Below, one piece after another: positions 32,121 through 41,918 of a stretch of DNA of 64,000 nt. The notes beneath the pieces are model-generated. The model was not told the origin of the DNA and did no database searches. It worked only from the letters and a program-made list of their open reading frames with translations. A program made the position numbers and the translations under genes. Each line of letters begins with the position of its first letter. The first letter of the stretch is position 1. The stretch is from Ceratobasidium sp. AG-K (taxonomy: Eukaryota > Basidiomycota > Agaricomycetes > Cantharellales > Ceratobasidiaceae): positions 2,666,001-2,730,000 of the forward strand of contig JAWNGF010000002.1 of the NCBI GenBank assembly GCA_037039685.1, in the 5' to 3' direction.

Positions 32121-32604
32121 TTAGGTCAAGCCTTTCTAAGCATTGGCCATAAGCCCCTGCTCTTCCATCAAGTAGATAGAACGTACACGGGAAAACAGGC
32201 ATAGTACAACAAACAAAGAGCTATACTTGATATAGACCAGTAGTTCCACGTTGCTATACGCTGTCAGTGAACCCAATCGTTATCCTCTTTCAGGTCATAG
32301 CGGCTTTAGTCAGCTAAATACACCCTTACTCTGTCATACACTGTCGCTATCACGCCCGCCCAAGGCTGTTGATAACTGATAAGATCAGAAAAGGAGTATA
32401 AAAAGCAAAAGCTTAGCGTCTAGCACCCTTCACATCCAAATCCACATCTCGAGGAAGCCAGATCCTCTCAAGCAAAAACTGGAAAGTGGTCGGAGCACCA
32501 CCCAAGTTAACACTCTCATCCATCAAGAACCACATCCACTTGTCGTTTCCACCAGTACGCACTAAAAAAAGGACTAATTAGTAACTAACTAATTAACCTT
32601 AAAA
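32121..32604 (+). other. B4 leader
   Basis: Priming site AGGTCAAGCCTT 2 nt after the LTR; internal TATAAAAAG near 32398; no ATG; no coding frame recognised. Confidence 0.72.
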
Positions 32605-33219
32605 GTGTTTCCCGCATTTTTTAGCCTCTGCGATGCAGTCTTTAGACTCAAGGACTTCGTACTTGATCTAGACACCAAAGTCGAGGAATTAAACAGTCAA
32701 ATTGAAGTACTGGAAGAGGATCAAGTCAAACAAGCAGAGGATTTAAGGGTCGAACGTACTCGAAACGACGAAAACTACAATCAACTTGAAGCCGATTATC
32801 AATCTCTTCATTCAAGGCTCAAGTTCGTCGAAATTAACCTTGACAACACAAACAAGCAACAAGCCGATCAAGATCGTGTCCAAAGCATAAATCTGGCTGA
32901 CACCAATATCGAAGTTGAGCGCTTGCAAGAACAAACCCGTGTGTTGATCAAAAATTGCGACCAACTTATTAAAATCCAAGAAAAACACACTCGAAAAGTT
33001 GAAACCCTCATCAACAACAACAAACAACAGTGGTGCACTATTGAAACCCTTAAAGACAAAATCAAGGGCAAATACTGTCATCTTGCAGCAGAAGTGCGTA
33101 TTCCTATTAACCAGGATTACCACCTTCTAAATCACCTTAATTCTATTGCACCCAATCCTTTTCAGTGGGACCAAGACCTCGACTCACACAGGAACAACAC
33201 AGGGAACAGCTTAGACTAG
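32605..33219 (+). CDS. B4 ORF0: coiled-coil protein, GTG first codon
   Basis: 204 uninterrupted codons homologous to the other ORF0 copies. One out-of-frame ATG (CGATGC near 32631) is present where other copies read AAAG or GAAG. The overlap with gagN has TCCTTTT rather than CCCTTTT, so the slippery heptamer is not conserved here. Function unknown. Confidence 0.53.
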   Translation: MFPAFFSLCDAVFRLKDFVLDLDTKVEELNSQIEVLEEDQVKQAEDLRVERTRNDENYNQLEADYQSLHSRLKFVEINLDNTNKQQADQDRVQSINLADTNIEVERLQEQTRVLIKNCDQLIKIQEKHTRKVETLINNNKQQWCTIETLKDKIKGKYCHLAAEVRIPINQDYHLLNHLNSIAPNPFQWDQDLDSHRNNTGNSLD

Positions 33220-33416
33220 AGTCCCTAAAACTCTTTATTGAAGACGTTCATCGCAACTACATATACAAACAGTATGACGAACTGGGAGTAATCAACGCGT
33301 TGTTTCTGGAGGACGAAAATCTTGAACTGATATTTTTGAGGAGTTTGCGCATCATTAAAGATAGAAGGGTTCGGAGAAGAATCCGTGACATTTTGTACGG
33401 CCTTGGATCTCAATAA
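33165..33416 (+). CDS. B4 gagN
   Basis: 83 codons ending CAA-TAA at 33414-33416, in frame with gag. Very similar to the B3 and B5 versions; the sequence again has no Met codon, though an out-of-frame ATG occurs near 33273. Confidence 0.43.
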   Translation: MGPRPRLTQEQHREQLRLESLKLFIEDVHRNYIYKQYDELGVINALFLEDENLELIFLRSLRIIKDRRVRRRIRDILYGLGSQ

Positions 33417-33440
33417 ATCTACCTTTTTCCCCGCTCCAAT

Positions 33441-34793
33441 ATGTCGAGAGCCCCATCACCTAGTCAAGGGGGATTTACCCAAATTTCAGCAACATCTGGA
33501 CCCGATGTAGTTGCACAGGCAATAAATGCCTTAATAGACAAAGTGCGAAAAATTAACGGTCACATTAATGCCTTAACTGGTATCACCTCTACCCTAGAAT
33601 TGGGAATCGACAATAACATTGCAGACATTCATGCAATTCAAAATCAAACTGCACAAATTGCACCCCTTCACCAATTAATGAATGCGGTATCTCAGTCACT
33701 TGCAAACATGGGTGCAACACCCTCCACCACCGCGTCAACAACCACCCCAGGATACAAACTCAAGATGCATCCCCCAGAGGAATTCTCTGGAGATGTAGAT
33801 AAATTCGATGAGTTTAAGTCGCAATGTACTCTGTACATAAACCACACATCCCCACAAGCAACCACAGAACAAAAAATCACCTATATCATGGGTTATTGCA
33901 AGGGACCTGCCTATGTATGGATGCAACCTGGAATTGATGTGGACACGGCAAGAAGGGGAGCAACAACTTGGCTACACAACATGGATGAATTCTGGAACGA
34001 AATGCAAGCTAGGTTTGGCAATGTTCACAAAACCGACCGATATAGACAATTATACAAGAAGTTGATCCAGAAGAACTCTGTCCAAGATTAGCTACGAGAC
34101 TTTGTCACTTACTCATCAGTACTCGGGTACACCAATCGAGTACTTTGTGATGATTTCTATGACGGTCACAAGGATGAAATCAAGATGGCCATGGTGTCAC
34201 AGAACTTTAAACCCCACAAAGCAACAAGGACATTCAACCAAGTTCGCAAAAGAGCCTTGGAAATTGATTCCACAATGAATGCCATTAATGCACCAAAGAA
34301 GTCGCAAAACACACAAACCAGTACCTCAAAACAAACCACTCTCAAGACAACCCCAAGCGCTGCAAACACCTCACTGGGTCAAAGATTCAACGTAAACGAC
34401 CGTGTCTTTATGTCAAAACCTACAGGGGGGGTGCAATACGGCAAAATCTCAAGCATTACCAGAAACGCCAAGGGCCGCCCAGTACCACAGATCTCCTGGG
34501 ACAATGGGACAAAAGGAAATGTCCCTTTTGGAGCAATTCAAAAAGACACCCAAATCAGTACCTTCAACGCTCCAATTATTCAAACACCCAAATTGTCCAC
34601 TCCTGCTAAAGACCCCAACGCAATGGATCTTGATGGGAAAGGAAAAGGACCAATGATTTGCTTCACCTGCAGTGGCAAGGGACACTCAGCAAGAGTCTGT
34701 CCTTCCAAGAACACAGCCTCAGGGTTTGAAGCTCAGATTGAAGAAATCTCTTCAGACATCGAATCGGGAAAAGACGTCACCGAGGCTTATTAA
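33441..34793 (+). pseudogene. B4 gag, single nonsense codon
   Basis: ATG 33441, 450 codons. TAG at 34089-34091 (TAT in the other copies) in the capsid region is the only break. The zinc knuckle reads CFTCSGKGHSARVC. GGGAAAA at 34766-34772 is in phase for the -1 shift into pol. Confidence 0.9.
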
Positions 34794-34828
34794 GGAGCCA
34801 AGTACTCGGTGATATATTAGCTAGTAAT

Positions 34829-37800
34829 ATGGATGAACTAGAAATCATGTCAATATCAAATGAAAACCAATTATACCTTGATCTCACCGCTCATCCACTA
34901 GCTACGGCTCCTGATTCTAAGTCAGTTAACAGATTGAAAAGATTCTCTGGACAAGCACTCCTCGACTGCAGCGCAACCTCCTGTTTCATCCACCCTTCCC
35001 TAGCAAAAGAGGCAAACCTTCCCCTTTTCCAACACAAAAAACCAAAGACTCTGCGGGTTATAGACGGACAAGAAGTCTTGTCTGGAAAAGTCACCCACTA
35101 TACCAAATTTAAGCTTGTCATGGGAACACATTCCAGCGAAATAGAATGTCATGTCACAAACATTGGAAGACACCCTATTGTACTCAGGATGTCATGGCTC
35201 AAGAAACATAACCCACAAATTAATTGGAAAAATAGGACAATTGCATACACAAGCAAATTCTGCTCAAAAAACTGCCTAGAAATCCCGTCTACACTCCAAA
35301 TTGCAGCTGAAACTACATTACCAGAGGAATACAAAGAGTTCGCAGATGTATTCGACAAATCCAAATTAGAAGAACTCCCACCTCACAGGCCCACTGACAT
35401 TACGCTCGACCTCCTGCCAGAAGCTAAACTAAAGCACGGCCCTATTTACAAAACATCCCCAGCTGAAGACAAAGAGATGAAGAAAGTACTACAAACCCTG
35501 ATCCGAAGAGGACACATTCAGATTTCTAAGTCCCCTTTGGCTTACCCGGTTCTGTTTGTCAAAAAACCACATCCAGAAGATCCAAACAACCCAGAGTTAC
35601 GCTTTTGCGTTGACTACAGATATGTGAATTCACTATGCAAATTCAACGCAAGTGGAATACCACTACTGGACCAATGGTTAAGGGCCCTGGAAGGATTTGT
35701 CATTGGCACCACTCTAGACTTGGCACAGGGATTCCACCAAACCCAAATAGCAGCAGGCCATGAATGGAAAACAGCATTCAAAACTCAATACGGCATGTAC
35801 GAATGGAAAGTCATGCCCTTCGGTCTCAAAAACGGTCCATCAAGTTTCCAGTCCCTAATGAATTCTATATTCAGGGACATTATGGGTGTTTTCGTACTCG
35901 TATACATTGATGATATCTTTGTTTTTTCCAAACGAGTCGAAGATCATCCAGGACACATGAAAGAGGTGCTAAGAAGACTAAGGGAACACAAGCTGGTTGC
36001 AAAATTGAGAAAATGCAAGTTCCACCAAACCAAACTGGACTGGGTAGGATTGGTCATTTCCAATAAAGGAATCGAAACGGATCAGGAAAAGGTCACGGCG
36101 GCTATGAATTGGAAGGCTCCCAAGAATGTCAAACAAGTTCAAGAGTTCCTAGGATTCGTCAACTTCTATCAAAGATTCATCCAAGACTTTGCCGGCAAAG
36201 CCAGACCTCTATGTAACCTACTTAAGAAGGATCAAAAGTGGCAGTGGACAATCAAAGAACAAGAGGCTATGAACGCACTAAAAAAGGCTCTTAAGGTGGC
36301 ACCTGTAATGATGCAGCCCAATCAAAAAAAGGAATTTTTCCTCGAGACAGACGCGTTGGGATTTGCCACAGGAGCAGTTTTGTCACAGAAGGATGAAGAA
36401 GGAAAAGTACACCCTGTAGCTTTTCTTTCCAAATCACTAAATCCGGCTGAACAAAACTACGACATTTTCGACAAAGAACTATTGGCAATCATTAGAGCCT
36501 TCAAAGAATGGCGGCACTTACTCCAAGGCACAGAAAAAGCCATTCAAGTGATAACAGATCACAAAAATTTGGAATACTTCTCATCATCCAAACAATTGAA
36601 CCAACGCCAGATCCGCTGGATGAATTTCTTGGTGGACTTCAACTTCCAAATCTTATACAGGCCAGGAAGCCAAAACAAAAAAGCAGACATTCTCTTGAGG
36701 CGATATGACCTAGAACCTTTGGGGGGGGTAGAGAACCAAGTTCTCCTCAAACCAGACATTTTTATTTCGGCTATTACCCCTGACCAGGAGATTAACAATC
36801 TAATCAGAGAAGCAATCCTCGAAGATCCCAGATTAGAGGAAGCCCACAATAAGCTGAGAAACGGAGAAAAAGTCAAAGATTGGGAATACAGAGAAGGACT
36901 CCTAATGTTCAAAGGAAAGATCTTTGTCCCCAAGGACGAAACCATCAGAAACCTGATATTGGAATCGCGCCATGACAATATTACAGCTGGGCATCCTGGA
37001 CAAGCTAGAACATTGGAATTGGTTTCCAGAACTTACTACTGGCCAACCATGAAGAAATTTGTCAACTCTTATGTGTCACACTGCAAAACATGCATTCAAG
37101 TTAAACCATCAAACCAACTCCCCACAGGATTACTGCGTCCTTTACATATTCCTGAGAGACCTTGGGAAGAGATCTCCTATGACATGATTGTAGGGCTCCC
37201 AGAATCAGAAGGATATGACGCAATCTTAACAGTAGTAGATTGGTTCTCCAAGATGGCACACTATCTCCCTTGCAAATCAACGGCCACAGCAGTAGACATA
37301 GCCAATATCTTTGTTGCAAACATTTGGAAACTTCACAGCACTCCAAAAGCAACAGTCTCGGATAGAGGATCCACTTTCAACTCAAAGTTCATTAGGCATC
37401 TGTACAAACGGTTAGACGTAAAACCTACCTTCAGCACAGCATACCATCCAAGGACAGACGGACAGTCAGAACAGGCAAACCAAGTCGTTGAAATCTTTAT
37501 CAGGGCTTTTGTCAACCATAGGCAAAACGACTGGGTGGCCCTGCTCCCTATGGCAGAATTTGCTTACAACAATGGAATCCAAGCATCCACTGGCAAAACC
37601 CCTTTCCAAATCTGCCAGGGTTTCAACCCTAGAATGAACATTGGGGAAGAATCAGACTATACTGTTCCTGAAGCTGATGCCCATGCGGAATTCCTGTTGA
37701 AAGGATATGACGAAGTCAAAGCCACCCTCATCCTAGCAAATCAGTCCTATAAACACTACTTTGATAAAGGAGCTAAAGAACCAGAGGAGATAAACCCAGG

Positions 37801-38227
37801 AGATAAAGTCTGGCTAAATCATCAGAATGTTTCCACAGACAGACCCTCAGTAAAACTCTCCCACAAAGTTTTAGGCCCTTACAAAGTAATGGAAAAAGGA
37901 GGGACTCACGCCTTTAGACTGGAGTTACCAAAATCGATGAAAGTTCATCCTGTCTTCCATGTCATGCTGCTCAAGAAATTCCACTCTGATCCCCACGGCC
38001 GCGAACCCGCTCAACCACCCCCTATTGTCACACAAGATGGAGAAGAAGAATGGGAGGTTGAAGAGATCCTTAATTCCAAGAAAATCCGCCGCCAACTCCA
38101 CTATTACGTTAAGTGGAAAGGGTACTCTCATGCTGACAACTCTTGGCAGTCAAAGGAAGATCTCAAGAGCGCTCCTGAACTGGTTGATAAATTTCACAAA
38201 CTCCATCCCACAGCGCCAGGCCCTTAG
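34829..38227 (+). CDS. B4 pol polyprotein, full-length 1132 codons
   Basis: The only complete uninterrupted pol in the window. Protease Asp46 in LLDCSATSCF (Gly to Ser compared with DCGA in B2, B3 and B5); RT YIDD at 359-362; RNase H Asp508, Glu550, Asp577; integrase zinc ligands His714, His722, Cys752, Cys755; catalytic Asp785, Asp845, Glu881 with D,D35E spacing; GPY module near 1016; chromodomain about 1073-1120 (WEVEEIL, KWKGY, NSWQ). An ATG sits 36 nt after the gag stop, but the frame is also open back through gag, so expression by -1 frameshift as Gag-Pol is more likely. The protease change and FGLKNG (Ala to Gly) may weaken activity. Confidence 0.95.
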   Translation: MDELEIMSISNENQLYLDLTAHPLATAPDSKSVNRLKRFSGQALLDCSATSCFIHPSLAKEANLPLFQHKKPKTLRVIDGQEVLSGKVTHYTKFKLVMGTHSSEIECHVTNIGRHPIVLRMSWLKKHNPQINWKNRTIAYTSKFCSKNCLEIPSTLQIAAETTLPEEYKEFADVFDKSKLEELPPHRPTDITLDLLPEAKLKHGPIYKTSPAEDKEMKKVLQTLIRRGHIQISKSPLAYPVLFVKKPHPEDPNNPELRFCVDYRYVNSLCKFNASGIPLLDQWLRALEGFVIGTTLDLAQGFHQTQIAAGHEWKTAFKTQYGMYEWKVMPFGLKNGPSSFQSLMNSIFRDIMGVFVLVYIDDIFVFSKRVEDHPGHMKEVLRRLREHKLVAKLRKCKFHQTKLDWVGLVISNKGIETDQEKVTAAMNWKAPKNVKQVQEFLGFVNFYQRFIQDFAGKARPLCNLLKKDQKWQWTIKEQEAMNALKKALKVAPVMMQPNQKKEFFLETDALGFATGAVLSQKDEEGKVHPVAFLSKSLNPAEQNYDIFDKELLAIIRAFKEWRHLLQGTEKAIQVITDHKNLEYFSSSKQLNQRQIRWMNFLVDFNFQILYRPGSQNKKADILLRRYDLEPLGGVENQVLLKPDIFISAITPDQEINNLIREAILEDPRLEEAHNKLRNGEKVKDWEYREGLLMFKGKIFVPKDETIRNLILESRHDNITAGHPGQARTLELVSRTYYWPTMKKFVNSYVSHCKTCIQVKPSNQLPTGLLRPLHIPERPWEEISYDMIVGLPESEGYDAILTVVDWFSKMAHYLPCKSTATAVDIANIFVANIWKLHSTPKATVSDRGSTFNSKFIRHLYKRLDVKPTFSTAYHPRTDGQSEQANQVVEIFIRAFVNHRQNDWVALLPMAEFAYNNGIQASTGKTPFQICQGFNPRMNIGEESDYTVPEADAHAEFLLKGYDEVKATLILANQSYKHYFDKGAKEPEEINPGDKVWLNHQNVSTDRPSVKLSHKVLGPYKVMEKGGTHAFRLELPKSMKVHPVFHVMLLKKFHSDPHGREPAQPPPIVTQDGEEEWEVEEILNSKKIRRQLHYYVKWKGYSHADNSWQSKEDLKSAPELVDKFHKLHPTAPGP

Positions 38228-38237
38228 GAGGGGGTAA

Positions 38238-38647
38238 TGTCATGAGCTGACTAAGCTCAGACATTTTATTCTGATTTTATATCTTTTTTTCCGAACACTT
38301 TCCTTTTTTGGTACAAATGTCCTCTGGCGCTTAACTTGTATCATGTGATGTATTTGTCTTTTCATTTGAATTGGTGATACTTCCGGAACTTCCAGAATGT
38401 TGAGTCATACCTCTTATCTCGCTTATCATTGGTTGTACTCAGCTTTCCCACACTGATAGATGATGACGTGGCCTTGATCTCACGTGTATATAAACCCAGA
38501 GGTCAAGCCAGTTAACGACAAGGCTTGACCTCTTCTCCACTAGGACTTGCCTGTTCAACTCTTTTACTATCACTACTCCTTGGGTTCTAAGACTTGTCTA
38601 AGTCAAACCCCTTAACTCTTATATACGTAATTGACCCAAGTTGGGAC
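38238..38647 (+). repeat. B4 3' LTR (410 bp)
   Basis: Preceded by TTAGGAGGGGG and TAA. Compared with the 5' LTR it has a 2-nt deletion and about twelve substitutions. Confidence 0.95.
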
Positions 38648-38652
38648 AGTCA

Positions 38653-38722
38653 CTTAGGTCTTAGTGCCGTCCACTTTCCATCATGGCTTGTCTCATAGCC
38701 ACTAAAGAAGAAGCTTACGACA
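38653..38722 (+). repeat. C2 3' LTR, right part
   Basis: Resumes after GTCAC and ends CTTACGACA; followed by the C2 target duplication AGAAG. Confidence 0.92.
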
Positions 38723-38727
38723 AGAAG

Positions 38728-38736
38728 CTTATGACA
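38728..38736 (+). repeat. Last 9 bp of the solo C LTR
   Basis: CTTATGACA completes the LTR begun at 17109; the next five bases CTAGA are its target duplication in B1 gag. Confidence 0.85.
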
Positions 38737-38741
38737 CTAGA

Positions 38742-39444
38742 ACAAGGAATTGACAACACCGTTGCAGATGTCATGGCCATCCAAAACCAAACATCACAGA
38801 TTGCACCTCTTCACCAATTAATAAACACAGTATCTCAATCACTAGCAAACCTGGGAGCAACACCCTCCACTACCACATCAACAACTACTCCAGGATACAA
38901 ACTCAAAATGCATCCCCCAGAAGAATTCTCTGGAGATATAGACAAATTCAACAAGTTTAAATTGCAATGTACCTTGTACATAAACCATACATTGCCACAG
39001 GCAACTACAGAACAAAGAATCACTTATATCATGGGCTATTGCAAAGGGCCCGCCTACATATGGATGCAACCTGGAATCAATGTAGATACAGCAAGAAGAG
39101 GAGCAACTAATTGGCTACACGTCATAAATGAATTCTGGAACAAAATGCAAGCTAGGTTTGGGGACATCCAGAAAATTGACCAATATAGACAACTATACAA
39201 AAAGTTGGTCCAGAAGAATTCTGTCCAAGATTATCTACAGGATTTTGTCACTTATTCATTGGTACTTGGGTACACTGATCAAGTACTTTGTGATGATTTC
39301 TATGACGGTCTTAAAGATGAAATCAAAATGGCCATGGTATCACAGAACTTCAAACCCCATGAAGCAACAAGGACATTTAACCAAGTTTGCAAACGAGCCC
39401 TGGAAATTGATTCCACAATGAATGTCATTAATGCACCCAAAAAG
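38742..39444 (+). pseudogene. B1 gag, third piece (capsid)
   Basis: Continues in the exact codon phase of 17108 (CTA GA|A CAA). It covers the gag middle and capsid domain without stops up to NAPKK, where C3 inserted (target AAAAG). Confidence 0.9.
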
Positions 39445-39902
39445 TGTTGTGAGCCTTGCTCACTCCATTGGACTTGTCTGCGCCTCCTCCTATCTTGTGG
39501 CTGTGTTTACTATGTTTTGTTTCTCTTTTCCCACCACATTGCCACCTTCTTGTGGTTTTCCTGTTACATTGTGTAATGCGGCTGTGCTTGGTACAAGTCA
39601 TGTCTGTTCATACACCATGACTCAAATGGACACTCCTGACTGGCTGTTATGTATGACTTGTGTGGCTGAGCCTTGTATGACTTGGCCACTCTCTGAATAT
39701 ACATAGAGGACCAACAAGCCTGGTATCCCCAGCTTGTTTTGCCTTGTCAAACATCCCCTTTGAGTGACACTTCAAACCACCCCTACCCTCAAGAGCCTAC
39801 AGACACTTAAGTGTGTTGCAGTTCAAGAGGTCACTTAGGTCTTGGTGCTGTCCACTCTCCCTTGCGGCTTGTCTCATAGCCACCAAGAAGAAGCTTACAA
39901 CA
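39445..39902 (+). repeat. C3 5' LTR (458 bp)
   Basis: TGTTGTGAGCC...CTTACAACA; the TATA is degraded to TATACATA. The priming site ACAAAACAAGCT follows at 39905-39916, and its LTR partner has one mismatch. Confidence 0.94.
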
Positions 39903-39924
39903 TTACAAAACAAGCTTATAAATC

Positions 39925-41916
39925 ATGTCCATCCAGGAGTACACAGGATCACGCCTCTCAACACCACTGTCAACAAGGAGAGGACCAAGCAGGGCTGCAA
40001 GAACCATGAGTTCTCTCAACAAACAAGATATTGCACAAGCACAGGCCGGAGGACCAGCAAGGTCTTGCCCACAGAGTCAAGCCTCTATGCCCAGAACATC
40101 TGATGCTGAAAACGTTTTGGTCATCCAAGAAGAACCCACAATTGTCAGTAGGGAACCAGGAGATATCACCAAAGACCCCACACCAGCCACAATTCAAATC
40201 CCTATTTTGAATGCAAGTCCCGGACCTTTGCGTCCACTATGGCCCACAGCATTCAGAAGACAGTTCTTTTCCCTGCAGCCTGAAGCTCATGGGGGCATAT
40301 CCCTTGTTCCCATCAGACCCCCACCAACACCACACATTCCACATGCTACGCAGGTTCCCCAGATTGGAGGTACTATCACCAATGCCGGTCCAATCCCAAT
40401 GAACTCACATGCTGGGACACCTGTAAACCCTGCACCACCATACGTACCACAAGTATATTCCCAGCAACAAACAACTAACAACCAATGCGTACCTGGAAAT
40501 CTCAGTTCAAGTTCCAGCTCCAGCAGTAGAACCGTGATTGGCGATCTTGACTACCTCAATGACCTTCACCTTGGAAGACACAACGCACTCTTAATGGTCA
40601 TTGATGGAATGAGAATAGTGGTTGACAGAAGACTCAACAGAATGGAACAGGTCACCCAGGTCCTAGCAAATAACCAACAGATCTTCAATAACTCCGTGAA
40701 TACCCTTCAAGAAACCCTCACAGATATTCTCAATGCTGCAAGGAACAGCAAACATAACACTTTCCTAGTTGGACAAGACGTCACCCGGCTTCAAAACAAA
40801 GTCACAAACACGCAAGGACTTGTAAACAACGTATGCAAAGAACTCAACACCACCAGGCAAGGACAACTTGAATGGAATGAAGCTGTAACACAAGGCTTGG
40901 AAAACCTGCAACAAGAAGGAACCACTAACGCTATGCAAATCACCACGATACAAGAAGCTATCAACAATCTTCAAGAAGAAATGGACAAAGCATCATTACA
41001 TGTGGAAAATCCATCTAGGCAATCAAATTCTCCCTCACATCCTGAAGCCAAATCTACCCGAATTGACGAATTGGAACTGAGGCTCCAACACCTCACAGAA
41101 AATCCTAACACTGGGGGGGGATCCCGTTGTCCTAAGGTCACACAACCTGAACCCTTTGACGGAAAAAAGGGGGAAGGAGCCGAAATGTTCATCACACAAA
41201 TGGAAAGCTATTTCGTTTGACTAGGCAATCAATACAACTCTCATGAAGAACAGATCTGCAAAGCACTTGCCAACCTCAGATCTGAGAACAAGGCAACAAC
41301 CCATTGGGCACAAGTATTACTACAATCCCTGAACCAGGGAGAAAATAACAAAAACCTAGCCTTATGGGGAAACTTCAAAGCCCATTTTATGGAACAATTC
41401 AGCAACCCAAACAAGAAAGCTAAAGCCAAAGCCAATATCTGGAAATGCAAGCAGAACAATTTGGTAGCAAACTATGCTTTGGAATTCCGATATCTATTAG
41501 TCAACGTAAATTGGGGCCAGGAAGCTCTGATCAACCAATTCAAGGAAGGACTGAAACCTGAAGTCAAAACCAAACTAGGCTGATTTGAGTTAACCCTGAT
41601 TAACAAAGATGGAATGGAGCGGGAACTATCTCTGGACCGGTGGATCTCAATTGCAATCTCCATTGACCAAAAACTACAAGCCATCAAGAACACCACGGGA
41701 CAAAAAACAACACCGGCATCCTCCAGCTCCACAAAGAGGCTTCCCAACGACATATGCAAGGCAAGAATTTCATCAAAGCATTGCCTAAAATGCGGATCAG
41801 ACAAGCACCTGCTAGCAAAATGCCCTGAAAAGGACTGGAAGAAGGAGGAACCTAACCTGAAGGGAAGGGAAGGGAAACTTGAACCAGAGTTGGGAAAAGA
41901 CAAGGTCTCCCTCTAA
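39925..41916 (+). pseudogene. C3 gag, two stops
   Basis: ATG 39925. One frame with TGA at 41218-41220 (CGT-containing context in C2) and 41581-41583, ending TAA 41914-41916. Domains as in C2: Pro-rich region, Ser run, capsid, zinc knuckle CLKCGSDKHLLAKC (41782-41823). GGGAAAA at 41892-41898 in phase. Confidence 0.88.
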
Positions 41917-41918
41917 CT

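Larger units (their letters stand above)
31709..38647 (+). mobile_element. B4: complete family B element in C2 3' LTR
   Basis: Target duplication GTCAC at 31704-31708 and 38648-38652. The LTRs differ at about a dozen sites, mostly CpG to TpG/CpA. Pol is uninterrupted; gag has one stop. Confidence 0.96.
17560..38722 (+). mobile_element. C2: complete family C element carrying B3 and B4
   Basis: Both LTRs, gag, pol and ORF3. The target duplication AGAAG is at 17555-17559 and 38723-38727. With B3 and B4 removed the element is about 7.3 kb. B3 interrupts the end of gag and B4 interrupts the 3' LTR. Confidence 0.95.
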
